This document shows, piece after piece, positions 55,213 to 63,752 of a stretch of DNA of 64,000 nt (positions are counted from its first letter, which is position 1; the number at the start of each line of letters is the position of its first letter). The DNA lies in the NCBI RefSeq assembly GCF_947500995.1, contig NZ_CANMUA010000010.1, positions 95,867 through 159,866 of the forward strand. The letters are read 5' to 3'. Under the pieces are notes generated by a model, which was not told the DNA's origin, ran no database searches, and worked only from the letters and a program-made list of their open reading frames with translations. A program made the translations under genes and the position numbers. Source of the stretch: an uncultured Serinicoccus sp. GTDB taxonomy: Bacteria; Actinomycetota; Actinomycetes; Actinomycetales; Dermatophilaceae.

Positions 55213-55458
55213 TCAGTCCGACACACCCTGCCCCGCGATGCGCCGCGCGGTCTCGTCGGGGTCGGCGCCGCCGGCGACGGCGATCCCCAGGGCGTAGGCG
55301 GCGACCGGCGCCAGCGGTCGGGCTGCGTCGTGCGCGACGTCCTTGGCCAGGTCGAGCACGCGCTCGACCGTGCGGAGGTCCAGCTGCACGCCGGCGAACG
55401 CCCCCACGGCGTCCAGCCACTCCCGGTGCTGCTCCTCGATGCCTTCGACGGATCTCAT
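55213..55458 (-). CDS. DUF6457 protein (molybdenum cofactor-linked)
   Basis: An 81-residue soluble protein: EWLDAVGAFAGVQLDLRTVERVLDLAKDVAHDAARPLAPVAAYALGIAVAGGADPDETARRIAGQ. The VLDLAKDVAHDAARPLAPV helix is the DUF6457 signature. The domain is known fused to or beside MobA-type molybdopterin guanylyltransferases, and here it is divergent from a molybdopterin oxidoreductase operon, which supports a molybdenum cofactor role. The reaction is unknown. ATG 55458 is the first start before the conserved helix; the RBS is poor. Confidence 0.8.
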   Translation of the reverse strand: MRSVEGIEEQHREWLDAVGAFAGVQLDLRTVERVLDLAKDVAHDAARPLAPVAAYALGIAVAGGADPDETARRIAGQGVSD

Positions 55459-55540
55459 GCTCCCATCGTCGCGCCCTCCGGGCGACGCGCCAAGCCGCGG
55501 CAACCTACGGCAACCGGGCATGGACTATGACAGTGCGTCG

Positions 55541-55546
55541 TAGTAT
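55541..55546 (+). promoter_or_regulatory. -10 TAGTAT of the DMSO reductase operon (leaderless)
   Basis: TAGTAT, seven bases, then ATG 55554. A CGTAGTATGAGG sequence here resembles but does not match the ATGTAGTAG operators. No FNR- or ArsR-type site is evident. Confidence 0.5.
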
Positions 55547-55553
55547 GAGGTGC

Positions 55554-58034
55554 ATGAACGACTCGGAGTCCGGATCGAGCGACGTGGCGGGGCGGGGCTG
55601 GGGCCCGGCTGTGGGGCGCAGGAGGTTCCTGCAGTGGAGCGCCGTGGCCGGTGGGGGAGTCGGGCTGGCCGCGTGCACCGGTGCAGAGGAGGGGCAGACG
55701 GCCGCCGGGCTCCTTGCCCCCGAAGCGCCCCCGGACCGGACGGTCTGGAACGCCTGCCTGGTCAACTGCGGCTCCCGCTGTCCGCTGCGGTTCGAGGTCC
55801 GGGACGACCAGATCACCCGGGTCCTGCCCGACGACACCGGTGACGACGAGATCGGCACCCAGCAGATCCGCGCCTGCGTGCGCGGTCGCTCGATCCGGCA
55901 GCGGATCTACAGCCCGGAGAGGCTCAAGACCCCTCTGCGGCGCGTCGGTGAGCGCGGTGCCGGCGAGTGGGAGGAGATCACCTGGGAGGAGGCCTTCGAC
56001 GACATCGCCGACAACCTGCGCCGGGTGCTGGAGGAGTACGGCAACGAAGCGGTCTTCCAGGCCTATGGCACGGGGGTCATCGGTGGCACGATCATCAACT
56101 CCTACGGCCCCTACGGCGGGGCGATCCAGCGCCTGATGAACATCCTGGGTGGTTCGCTGACCTACTACGGCGACTACTCCACCGGCTGCATCACCGAGGC
56201 GATGCGCGTGCAGTACGGCGGCTGGACCGACACCAACAGCCACGACGACTGGAAGAACTCCGAGCTGGTCGTCATCTTCGGCAACGACCCGATCGAGACC
56301 CGGATGAGCGGTGGCGGTGAGGTCTTCGTCACCCAGCAGACGAAGAAGAAGCACCACACCCGCGTCATCGTCGTCGACCCCAGGCTGTCGGACACCGCTC
56401 AGCAGCTGGCTGACGAGTGGGTCGCCATCCGGCCCGGCACGGACGTCGCCCTCATCGCGGCCCTGGCCCATGTGATGATCAGCGAGGGCCTGCACGACCA
56501 GGAGTTCCTGGACAGCCACTGCGTCGGGTTCGACGACGAGCACCTGCCCGAGGGCGTCCCCGCCGGGAGCTCCTACCGGGCCTACGTCATGGGCGATGGC
56601 CCGGACGGGACTGCCAAGACGCCGGAGTGGGCCTCCCCCGTCACCGGAGTGCCGGTGGGCACCATCGTCGACCTGGCCCGCCAGATCGGGCGAGCGGCCG
56701 GTCCGGTGGCGGTGATGCAGGGCTGGTCGGCCCAGCGCCAGCAGAACGGCGAGAACCAGTCACGGGCCATGTTCACCCTCGCCGCGATGACCGGCAGCAT
56801 CGGTGTCCCCGGCGGCGGCACCGGGTCCCGCGAGGGCGCCTACATGCTCAGCCTGGCCAAGCCCTTCGACGCTATACCCAACCCGGTGACGACGCAGATC
56901 TCCCACTTCACCTGGACCGACGCCATCGAGCGCGGGCCGGAGATGACGGCCCTCAACGCCGGGGTGCGTGGCGCCGACCGCCTGTCGGTGCCGATCAAGT
57001 TCATCTGGAACTACGGCGGCAACACCCTCGTCAACCAGCACTCCGACATCAACCGCACCACCGAGCTGCTGCGCGACGACAGCAAGTGCGAGTTCATCGT
57101 CGTCATCGAGAACCAGATGACGGTCTCGTCCCGCTACGCCGATATCCTGCTGCCCGACCTGTCCAACGCCGAGCAGATGGACATCATCAACCAGGGGCAC
57201 GCTGGCAACATGGGCTACACCATCCTGGCGGACAAGGCCATCGAACCGCTCTACGACTGCCGCGGGATCTACGAGATCTGCAGCGAGGTCGCCCGGCGGA
57301 TGGGCGTGGAGCGGGAGTTCACCGAGGGCCGCACCCAGGAGGAGTGGGTCGAGCACACCGTCGAGGAGACCCGCAAGACCTACCCCGAGCTGCCGCCCTT
57401 CCAGGAGCTGCGCGAGATGGGCGTCTGGAAGATGGCCGGGGAGAGCGTGATCCCCCTGCGCGACTTCCGCGAGGACCCGGAAGCCAACCCGCTGCCCACC
57501 CCCTCGGGCAAGATCGAGATCTTCTCCGAGGAGGTCTGGGAGAACGCCAGGCGCTGGGAGCTCCCGGAGGGCGAGCGGATCACCGCGGTGCCGGAGTACG
57601 TGCGCACCACCGAGGGTGCCGAAGCCGCCCGCGCTCACACGACATACCCCCTGCAGCTGATCAACAAGCACTTCAAGGGCCGCACCCACTCGACCTACGG
57701 CAACGTGCCCTGGCTGCAGGAGGCCCACCCGCAACGGCTGTGGATCAACCCGGCGGACGCGACGGCCCGCGGGCTGGACAACGATGACTGGGTCAGGGTC
57801 TTCAACGACCGGGGCGCGACCCTGGTCGCCGTCAAGGTGACGCCGCGCATCGCCCCCGGGGTGGTCATGCTGCCGCACGGCGCGTGGTACGACCCCGGAC
57901 CGGACGGCACCGACCGGGCCGGCACGGCCAACATCCTCACCAGCTGGCACCCGACCTCGCTCGCCAAGTCCAACCCGCAGTACTCCACGCTGGTGGAGCT
58001 GGAGAAGACGACCGCACCTGACCTGGAGGCATGA
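55554..58034 (+). CDS. dmsA: Molybdopterin oxidoreductase, DMSO-reductase (DmsA-like) catalytic subunit
   Basis: An 826-residue molybdo-bis(MGD) enzyme. The N-terminus has a Tat motif (GRRRFLQWS) and a hydrophobic stretch ending LAAC, so it may be a Tat-exported lipoprotein. A CxxxCxxxC...C cluster (CLVNCGSRC then RAC) binds [4Fe-4S]. YGDYSTGC is in the place of the DmsA Mo-Ser ligand loop. Further blocks: VVIFGNDPIETRMSGGG, MTGSIGVPGGGTG, IKFIWNYGGNTLVNQHSD and the C-terminal NPADATARGLDNDDWVRVFNDRG (MGD-binding). The substrate (DMSO, TMAO, selenate or another) cannot be fixed by sequence. ATGA overlap with dmsB. Confidence 0.92.
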   Translation: MNDSESGSSDVAGRGWGPAVGRRRFLQWSAVAGGGVGLAACTGAEEGQTAAGLLAPEAPPDRTVWNACLVNCGSRCPLRFEVRDDQITRVLPDDTGDDEIGTQQIRACVRGRSIRQRIYSPERLKTPLRRVGERGAGEWEEITWEEAFDDIADNLRRVLEEYGNEAVFQAYGTGVIGGTIINSYGPYGGAIQRLMNILGGSLTYYGDYSTGCITEAMRVQYGGWTDTNSHDDWKNSELVVIFGNDPIETRMSGGGEVFVTQQTKKKHHTRVIVVDPRLSDTAQQLADEWVAIRPGTDVALIAALAHVMISEGLHDQEFLDSHCVGFDDEHLPEGVPAGSSYRAYVMGDGPDGTAKTPEWASPVTGVPVGTIVDLARQIGRAAGPVAVMQGWSAQRQQNGENQSRAMFTLAAMTGSIGVPGGGTGSREGAYMLSLAKPFDAIPNPVTTQISHFTWTDAIERGPEMTALNAGVRGADRLSVPIKFIWNYGGNTLVNQHSDINRTTELLRDDSKCEFIVVIENQMTVSSRYADILLPDLSNAEQMDIINQGHAGNMGYTILADKAIEPLYDCRGIYEICSEVARRMGVEREFTEGRTQEEWVEHTVEETRKTYPELPPFQELREMGVWKMAGESVIPLRDFREDPEANPLPTPSGKIEIFSEEVWENARRWELPEGERITAVPEYVRTTEGAEAARAHTTYPLQLINKHFKGRTHSTYGNVPWLQEAHPQRLWINPADATARGLDNDDWVRVFNDRGATLVAVKVTPRIAPGVVMLPHGAWYDPGPDGTDRAGTANILTSWHPTSLAKSNPQYSTLVELEKTTAPDLEA

Positions 58035-58651
58035 TGAGCGACAACCTGGGGTTCTACCTCGACCAGAGCGTCTGCACCGGGTGCAAGGCCTGCCAGATCG
58101 CCTGCAAGGACAAGCACGACCTGCCCGTGGGCGTCACCTGGCGGCGGGTGGTCGAGTACACCGGCGGCACCTGGCAGCAGGACGGCGACACGATGGTGCC
58201 GAACGTCTTCAGCTACTACACCTCCATCGCGTGCAACCACTGCGAGGACCCGATCTGCGTGGCGGTCTGCCCGACCACCGCGATGCACAAGCGCGAGGAC
58301 GGCACGGTGGCCGTAGACCCGGACAAGTGCGTCGGCTGCCGCTACTGCGAATGGGCCTGCCCCTACTCCGCCCCGCAGTACAACCCCGAGCTGGGGCACA
58401 TGACCAAGTGCGACCTGTGCGCCGACTACCGCTCCGAGGGCAAGAACCCGGCCTGCGTCGAGGCCTGCCCCTCCCGAGCCCTGGACTGGGGCCCGATCGA
58501 TGAGCTGCGCGCCAAGTACGGCACCGTCGACGCGGTCGAGCCGTTGCCCGACCCCTCGATCACCAGACCCCACCTGGTCATCACCCCGCACCGGGACGCC
58601 CAGCCCACGGGCAGCGGCACCGGCGAGATCGCCAACCCGACGGAGATCTAG
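58031..58651 (+). CDS. dmsB: DMSO reductase iron-sulfur subunit
   Basis: A 206-residue electron-transfer subunit with four ferredoxin-type cysteine groups: CTGCKACQIAC, CNHCEDPICVAVCP, CVGCRYCEWACP and CDLCADYRSEGKNPACVEACP. The third group feeds the usual four [4Fe-4S] clusters. No Tat signal is present, as expected since it is carried out with the catalytic subunit. The start is ATG 58031 (overlapping dmsA) or 58034. It passes electrons from the membrane anchor to the Mo subunit. Confidence 0.95.
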   Translation: MMSDNLGFYLDQSVCTGCKACQIACKDKHDLPVGVTWRRVVEYTGGTWQQDGDTMVPNVFSYYTSIACNHCEDPICVAVCPTTAMHKREDGTVAVDPDKCVGCRYCEWACPYSAPQYNPELGHMTKCDLCADYRSEGKNPACVEACPSRALDWGPIDELRAKYGTVDAVEPLPDPSITRPHLVITPHRDAQPTGSGTGEIANPTEI

Positions 58652-58655
58652 TGCC

Positions 58656-59660
58656 GTGAACGTCCACGAGCTACCGCTGATCCTCTTCACCGTGCTGGCC
58701 CAGATGTCGGTCGGCGCATTCGTCGCCCTCGGAGTGGTCCAGGTGGTCGGCCGACTGCGCTACGGCAAGGCCGCCGTCGACGAGATCGCCGACCCGTCCC
58801 TCTACGCCATCGGGCCGGTCCTGGTGCTGGGGCTGATGGCCTCGATGCTCCACCTCGGCAACCCGTTCAACGCGCTGAACACGTTCCGGCATCTCGACTC
58901 CTCGTGGTTGAGCCGCGAGATCGTCTTCGGCATCGCCTTCTCCGGGCTGGGCTTCCTCTTCGCGGCCCTGCAGTTCCTCCGCTGGGGCTCGCCGGCGCTG
59001 CGGCAGGCGCTGGCCGCGTTGACGGCCGTCGTCGGGCTGGGGCTGGTCTGGGTGATGTCGATGGTCTACGCGTCGCTGCCGACCGTGCCCGCCTGGAACA
59101 CCTGGGCCACGCCCGCACAGTTCTTCCTCACCACCTTCCTGCTGGGCGCCCTGGCGGTCGGTGCAGCGTTCATGGGCGTCATCATGTGGCGCCGGCAGGG
59201 GCTCGCCCGGCGGTTCGCCTGGGTCGAGCGACTGGCCCCGGTCCGCTGGCTGCTGTCCTTGCGGCGTCCGGAGGAGCCGCCGCCCGAGGCCGCCGCCGCG
59301 GGCGATGCCGGCCGCCGGGAGCTCGTCGAGGCCTCCCTGCGCTGGGTCGCGACCGCCTCCATCCTGCTCCTCGGGGTGCAGCTGGTCGTCATCGTGCTTC
59401 AGCAGCGGGACCTGGCCGCCGACCCGGGTATGCCGTCCGCCTCGGTCGCCGCCTACGGCACCGCCTGGTTCGTCGCGCGCCTCGTGCTGCTCGTGCTCGG
59501 TGCCGGGCTGCTCGGCCTCACGCTCTACCGCATGGTCGCCGACCACCGGTCGGCCCTGCTCGTGGCGACCGTGGCCACGGCAGCCTTCGCCACCGTGCTC
59601 GCCTCCGAGATCATCGGCCGCAGCCTGTTCTACGACTCGATGGCCAGGATCGGGATGTGA
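58656..59660 (+). CDS. dmsC: DMSO reductase membrane anchor subunit
   Basis: A 334-residue membrane protein with eight helices, oxidising menaquinol and anchoring the complex. It opens VNVHELPLILFTVLAQMSVGAFVALGVVQVV and contains MASMLHLGNPFNALNTFRHLDSSWLSREIVFGIAFSGLG, the conserved DmsC quinol region (HLGxP...A...N...SWLSRE). A 40-residue Pro/Glu/Ala loop lies around residue 210. GTG 58656 is five bases after the dmsB stop; it overlaps the chaperone gene by GTGA. Confidence 0.93.
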   Translation: MNVHELPLILFTVLAQMSVGAFVALGVVQVVGRLRYGKAAVDEIADPSLYAIGPVLVLGLMASMLHLGNPFNALNTFRHLDSSWLSREIVFGIAFSGLGFLFAALQFLRWGSPALRQALAALTAVVGLGLVWVMSMVYASLPTVPAWNTWATPAQFFLTTFLLGALAVGAAFMGVIMWRRQGLARRFAWVERLAPVRWLLSLRRPEEPPPEAAAAGDAGRRELVEASLRWVATASILLLGVQLVVIVLQQRDLAADPGMPSASVAAYGTAWFVARLVLLVLGAGLLGLTLYRMVADHRSALLVATVATAAFATVLASEIIGRSLFYDSMARIGM

Positions 59661-60340
59661 GCGTGCTTCCTGGGCCCGCCGGCGCGGCGCTCGCCGACGC
59701 GCTGGACGATGTCGCGGCAGCCTGGACGGTGCTCTCGACCGCCTTCGGGCGGGAGCCGGAGCAGGCTTTCGTCGACGCCCTGCGCAGCCCCGAGCAGCTG
59801 GCGGCCTGGCCCTACGAGGACCCGGCCACGAGCGGCGGGGTGCGGCTGCTCGTACGCTCCGGCCGGGGTCACGACGGGCGACCGGAGAGCCTGGAGGCGC
59901 TGCGCCAAGACCACCGTCGGCTCTTCGTCGGGCCCCGTCCGCTGCTGGCGGCGCCGTGGGAGTCGGTGCACCGATCGCGGGAGGGCCTCGTCTTCGACGT
60001 GCAGACCCTGCAGGTCAGGGACTTCTACCGCCGCTTCGGCCTGCAGAGCCCCTTGCTCAACAAGGAGCCGGACGACCACGTGGCGCTGGAGGCGTCCTTC
60101 GTCGCGACCCTCGCGCTGCGCGCCCTCGATGCCCTGGAGGTCGGGGATGCCGACGGTGCGGAGGAGCTGGTGACCGGCATCCGGAGCTTCACCGACCAGC
60201 ACCTGCAGCAGTGGGTGCCCGACCTGCTCGAGCGCGTCGAGGAGCACGCCGAGACCGACTACCACCTCGGACTGGCCGGACTGACCCGTGGCGCGCTGGG
60301 CCAGTTGCACCACCTCGGCGTCGCCTCGACCCTGTCCTGA
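59657..60340 (+). CDS. TorD/DmsD family molybdoenzyme chaperone
   Basis: A 227-residue helical protein that binds the Tat signal of the catalytic subunit during cofactor insertion. Family markers: LRQDHRRLFVGPRPLLAAPWESVHRSREGLVFDVQTLQVRDFYRRFGLQ and NKEPDDHVALEASFVATLALRA (the EPDDH motif). GTG 59657 overlaps dmsC; the stop overlaps the next ATG (TGATG). The gene completes a standard dmsABC-chaperone order. Confidence 0.93.
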   Translation: MSVLPGPAGAALADALDDVAAAWTVLSTAFGREPEQAFVDALRSPEQLAAWPYEDPATSGGVRLLVRSGRGHDGRPESLEALRQDHRRLFVGPRPLLAAPWESVHRSREGLVFDVQTLQVRDFYRRFGLQSPLLNKEPDDHVALEASFVATLALRALDALEVGDADGAEELVTGIRSFTDQHLQQWVPDLLERVEEHAETDYHLGLAGLTRGALGQLHHLGVASTLS

Positions 60341-61551
60341 TGCACCCGGACCCGGTCGCGACCGTCACCACCTGGGCCCGCGGGCTCCCGGCCGACCGGC
60401 GGGTCGTCCTTCGCTGCGCGGGGTCGGCGGACGGTGGGTCCGAGGGGGCGGTCGCTGGTGGGCCGCACGACCACGTCGTGCGCTGGGAGGGTTGCCTGCG
60501 GGCGCTGTCCCCCGCCCCCCTGGCCGAGCTGGTGGCCGCGGCTCCCCTGCTGGTGCTGGACCTCACGGGGTGCTCTTGCGGCGAGCCCGGACCTGCCGTC
60601 CGCACGCCTGCTGGCACCACGTCTACCGTCCCGACACCTGATGGCCCCAAGTCCATCGACCCCACGCCCGCCGGGCAGGCCGACCCGCCCGCGGCAGCCT
60701 TCCTTCAGCTGGTGCTGGCCGAGCTGGGAGCCGCCATCCGCCTGGAGGTCCTGGCCGCCGTGACGCCGGGACGCTCGGGCTCCCGGCCCGGGCCGGGGCG
60801 CGGCAGGGTCACGGACCGGACCAGCAGCGTCGACGCCCTCCCGGTCCGACGCCGTGCCCTCTTCGCCTGGGCCGCACCACGTCGGGAGGTGCACCGAGCC
60901 GAGGAGATCCCGACCGTCGAGCGCCTGGCCCCGGGCCCCTCGGACGGGCATGGCGAGGCCGGTGACCAGGTCCGCCTGGCCCGGGCACTGGTGGAGATCC
61001 GACGTCAAGTGGTCGGGTTGGCCGGTGGCGCCCACGCGATTTCGCCGGCCCTGCGCACCGAGCTGTCTGCCCGACCGTCCGCGCCAGCCTCACCCCACGC
61101 GGCGCCCCGCAGTCGCGACCTTCGGTCCCAGGGCTGCACAGCCTGCACCACCTGCGTGCGGAGCTGCCCGACCGCGGCGCTGGATCTGCGGCAGGGCGAG
61201 GCGGGGAGCGTCAGCCTCATGCTGGACCCGGCCGCGTGCATCGGGTGCGGCCGATGTCAGGCCCTCTGCCCGGTGGAGGCCATCTCCGACGATGGCCCGG
61301 TGACCTGGGCCCACCTGGCGCAGGAGTCCTCCGCCCCTCTGGAGACGATCCGCGTCCAGGACTGCGCCAGGTGTCGCACCCCCTTCGGTGGGGAGGGGAC
61401 GCTGTGCCAGGTGTGCCGGATGCGCCGGTCCGACCCCTTCGGCTCCTGGCTGCCGCCCGGGTATGTCGCCCCGCGGGTCTACGCCCCGCCGTCGAGCTCA
61501 GTGACCGGTCTCGAGGAGCAGATAGGCCCCGACGACCTGGGCGACCGGTGA
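60340..61551 (+). CDS. Polyferredoxin-like protein with zinc-ribbon-like tail
   Basis: A 403-residue soluble protein. The first 230 residues include a LVLDLTGCSCGEPG motif and no known domain. A dicluster ferredoxin follows (about 265-320): CTACTTCVRSCPTAALD and CIGCGRCQALCPVEAIS. After it comes CARCRTPFGGEGTLCQVCRMRR, a CxxC...CxxC knuckle likely to bind zinc. It ends in a Pro/Ser-rich tail. Coupling to the chaperone gene (TGATG) places it in the dms operon as a probable cytosolic electron carrier or maturation factor. I know no exact family. The last 54 bases overlap the convergent gene. Confidence 0.78.
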   Translation: MHPDPVATVTTWARGLPADRRVVLRCAGSADGGSEGAVAGGPHDHVVRWEGCLRALSPAPLAELVAAAPLLVLDLTGCSCGEPGPAVRTPAGTTSTVPTPDGPKSIDPTPAGQADPPAAAFLQLVLAELGAAIRLEVLAAVTPGRSGSRPGPGRGRVTDRTSSVDALPVRRRALFAWAAPRREVHRAEEIPTVERLAPGPSDGHGEAGDQVRLARALVEIRRQVVGLAGGAHAISPALRTELSARPSAPASPHAAPRSRDLRSQGCTACTTCVRSCPTAALDLRQGEAGSVSLMLDPAACIGCGRCQALCPVEAISDDGPVTWAHLAQESSAPLETIRVQDCARCRTPFGGEGTLCQVCRMRRSDPFGSWLPPGYVAPRVYAPPSSSVTGLEEQIGPDDLGDR

Positions 61552-62040
61552 CCAGACCGGTGTCCTGGCATCCGTCAGGGTGCTGAGCGTCCCGCGCACC
61601 TCGCTCCCCGTGCCGACCAGGCCCATCTGGTCCACCCGCAGGGTCTTCGCCGTGAGGACGTCCCCCTCCTCCCAGGCCGTCAGCTCGGTCCTGACCTGCT
61701 CGTGCACCGTCCGGACCTGACGACCTAGGCGCGACAGGTGGGGTTGTGCGGCGGCCGCCGCGTCCTCGGCCAGTTCGGCCAGGTCTTCCACCCCGCGCCG
61801 CCGGGCCCGTCGGACCAGCCCCTCGAGCAGCAGCACGCCGTCGGGCCGCCAATCCGCCTCCAGCCACGCGACGGCCTCGCCCAACCGGGCGATGTCGTCC
61901 TCGAGCCGTTCCGCCCAGGCGCCGGTGTCACCCGCGTCGGTGAGCCGCCTCAACGTCCCCCAGGCCCGCTCGCGACTGCGGCAGACGCGCACCATGGTCC
62001 GGACGGCCCCGGCGTCCGGCGTCCCCGGTCGTGTCTCCAT
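61498..62040 (-). CDS. Hypothetical protein, helical
   Basis: A 180-residue protein: Arg/Asp/Glu-rich amphipathic helices (RTMVRVCRSRERAWGTLRRLTDAG, LEDDIARLGEAVAWLEADWRPDGVLLLEGLVRRARRRG) then AWEEGDVLTAKTLRVDQMGLVGTG. No membrane segment or known motif; a coiled-coil-like bundle is likely. ATG 62040 is 16 bases after a TAGGGT -10 (complement 62062-62057). Its 3' end overlaps the polyferredoxin gene in antisense. Function unknown. Confidence 0.62.
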   Translation of the reverse strand: METRPGTPDAGAVRTMVRVCRSRERAWGTLRRLTDAGDTGAWAERLEDDIARLGEAVAWLEADWRPDGVLLLEGLVRRARRRGVEDLAELAEDAAAAAQPHLSRLGRQVRTVHEQVRTELTAWEEGDVLTAKTLRVDQMGLVGTGSEVRGTLSTLTDARTPVWSPVAQVVGAYLLLETGH

Positions 62041-62059
62041 GGCCTCATCGTGCCGCACC

Positions 62060-63364
62060 CTAGTCAGCCGAGTTCCGGGAGGCGCGCGGAAGGCGCTGAG
62101 CCCGCAGGTGTGTCTGGCGAGTGACGGCTGTGGCGACACGGCGGGCCTCCTCGGCGAAGGGCGCGGGTGAGGCCTCAGCCGCTGCGAGGACTGCTTCGGG
62201 CAGGCCTGTGCGCAGGCGCTCCACGCGGTCCACGGCCTCGGTCGCCTCCAGACCCAGGGAGAGACCGACGGCGACCCAGTCCTCGACGGTCACGTCGCGG
62301 ACGAGCCAGTTGCGCCCCACCTTCATCGAGCTCCGCACCGCCTCGCCCCTCTTCAGGTACGGCGCATAGGACGCGACGTCGTAGAGGGGTGCCAGGGCCA
62401 CCCGTGGCCCGCGCAGGAGCAGGGAGTAGTTCTTCGCGTGGGCGTCGGTCCCGCCCACCAGGACGTTGAAGGCGAAGGCGTCGAAGAACGCCGACCGCAC
62501 GGCATCACGGTCCGCGAGGGCCAGCGTCGACAGGAGCGAGGCGACGTTCTTGACGCTGGGGCCGCCATCGGACTGGTACTTCTTGGTCGGTGGGTAGCTC
62601 ATGGCCTGCAGCAGGTCTTCCTGATGGAGGCGCAACCACATCCCGTCCTGTCCGCGACCGCGGTCGTAGCGGGTGGAGACCAGCGTCCTGGCCCCGCCGA
62701 CGTCGACCAGGTCCACCCGGGCGACGCGCAGGCCCAGCAGACCCGCGGCACGCAGGCAGACGAACTCGTTGACGTGCAGGTCCTCGAAGCGGGTGCCGGC
62801 GCGGGTCGGCTTGAAGACGTGCGTCGTCGGCATCGCGCCCTGGGGAACACCCCACCCGCCGTCGTCCAGACGGTGCAGCGCCACCTTGTTCTCCGCTCCC
62901 GCCAGGCTCCATCGTCCGGAACCGGCACCGACGTCCCAGCCGTGGTCCCCCACCGTCAGGCGCAGAAGAAGACCCGAGAGCTCGCCTTCGGTGAGCCGGC
63001 GGACGTCGCCCGTGCGCCGAGCTGCATCCGGTGGGTCGACGTCGACGGGAAGCACCTGCACGGCCCCCGCGGCATCGCGCCCGACGTGCCGGAGCAGGGC
63101 GAACGGGTTGCGCGCTGACACCTCGAACCTACGAGCCCACTCCTCCCGCACGGCGAGGTTGTCCGGGAGGAGCCCCTCGAGCCAGGCGGCTACGACACGG
63201 TTCGAGTGCCGCGACCCACTCAGCGGCATCGACAGCGAGAGCGGCGTGGGGTTGGCACGGGCGGTGTAGGAACTGTCGTAGGCAAAGGCGAGCGCCCCAC
63301 CAGCGGTCTGCGCCAACTGTCCGGCAAGGACGCCGTCGAGGTAGACGTTCAGGAATGCCGTCAT
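62060..63364 (-). CDS. hipA: HipA family toxin kinase
   Basis: A 434-residue serine/threonine kinase of the HipBA type, which in relatives phosphorylates a tRNA synthetase or another target. The N-terminal HipA_N subdomain has LNVYLDGVLAGQLAQTAGGALAFAYD and SRHSNRVVAAWLEGLLPDNLAVREEWARRF. The kinase part has SLAGAENKVALHR (phosphate loop), THVFKP (ATP-binding Lys), GGTDAHAKNYSLLL (catalytic DxxxxN) and YDVASYAPYL (metal-binding D). It is intact, so probably active. Its ATG overlaps the hipB stop. Confidence 0.94.
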   Translation of the reverse strand: MTAFLNVYLDGVLAGQLAQTAGGALAFAYDSSYTARANPTPLSLSMPLSGSRHSNRVVAAWLEGLLPDNLAVREEWARRFEVSARNPFALLRHVGRDAAGAVQVLPVDVDPPDAARRTGDVRRLTEGELSGLLLRLTVGDHGWDVGAGSGRWSLAGAENKVALHRLDDGGWGVPQGAMPTTHVFKPTRAGTRFEDLHVNEFVCLRAAGLLGLRVARVDLVDVGGARTLVSTRYDRGRGQDGMWLRLHQEDLLQAMSYPPTKKYQSDGGPSVKNVASLLSTLALADRDAVRSAFFDAFAFNVLVGGTDAHAKNYSLLLRGPRVALAPLYDVASYAPYLKRGEAVRSSMKVGRNWLVRDVTVEDWVAVGLSLGLEATEAVDRVERLRTGLPEAVLAAAEASPAPFAEEARRVATAVTRQTHLRAQRLPRASRNSAD

Positions 63365-63627
63365 GAGCCGTCCTCGAAGAGACTGGCGAACGGGTCATCG
63401 TCCGTGGCCTCGGCCACGGGGGTGGTGACCAGGTCGACCGCGAGTCCGAGCGCGGCCAGGACGTCGAGCACCTTGCCCATCTCCGCGGAGGGACCCTTCC
63501 CCGCTTCCACGCGGGAGAGCCACTGGCGGGAGACCCCCGCCCGGTCCGCGAGAGCCTGCTGACTGAGCCCGGCCTCCCGGCGTGCTCGGCGCACCGCAGC
63601 ACCGACGTCTCGGACCGTCCTGAGCAT
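63361..63627 (-). CDS. hipB: HipB family HTH antitoxin
   Basis: An 88-residue DNA-binding antitoxin. The HTH is VGAAVRRARREAGLSQQALADRAGVSRQWLSRVEAGKGPSAEMGKVLDVLAALGL; the C-terminal tail (LVTTPVAEATDDDPFASLFEDG) is acidic and would insert into HipA. ATG 63627 has GGAGG upstream, though TTG 63642 and GTG 63636 are in frame. The 24-bp operator is 20 bases upstream. It blocks HipA and represses the pair. Confidence 0.93.
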   Translation of the reverse strand: MLRTVRDVGAAVRRARREAGLSQQALADRAGVSRQWLSRVEAGKGPSAEMGKVLDVLAALGLAVDLVTTPVAEATDDDPFASLFEDGS

Positions 63628-63646
63628 GCGACCCACCTCCAACCGT

Positions 63647-63683
63647 AGATGTCACAGATCTGTGACATCTCGGAATGTCACAG
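63647..63683 (-). promoter_or_regulatory. HipB operator: 24-bp perfect palindrome plus half-site
   Basis: AGATGTCACAGA is followed by its exact complement, TCTGTGACATCT (63647-63670). A further ATGTCACAG half-site lies at 63675-63683. The hipB -10 region (TACGGT on the complement, 63646-63641) abuts the palindrome, so a HipB dimer would compete with polymerase. Confidence 0.78.
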
Positions 63684-63688
63684 TACCA

Positions 63689-63732
63689 CGACATGTGCAT
63701 TTGTCGTCGAACCGCGACATCTTCGTTTGTCG
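63689..63732. repeat. Two tandem CGACA-N8-TGTCG inverted repeats
   Basis: CGACA-N8-TGTCG occurs at 63689-63706 and again at 63715-63732, with identical arm length and spacer length but different spacer sequence. They are 26 bp apart centre to centre and lie between the hipB operator and the integrase remnant. A third near-palindrome, GTCGCCC-AT-GGGGCGAC, follows at 63729-63745. Binding sites for an unknown dimer are likely. Confidence 0.55.
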
Positions 63733-63752
63733 CCCATGGGGCGACAGTCGGT

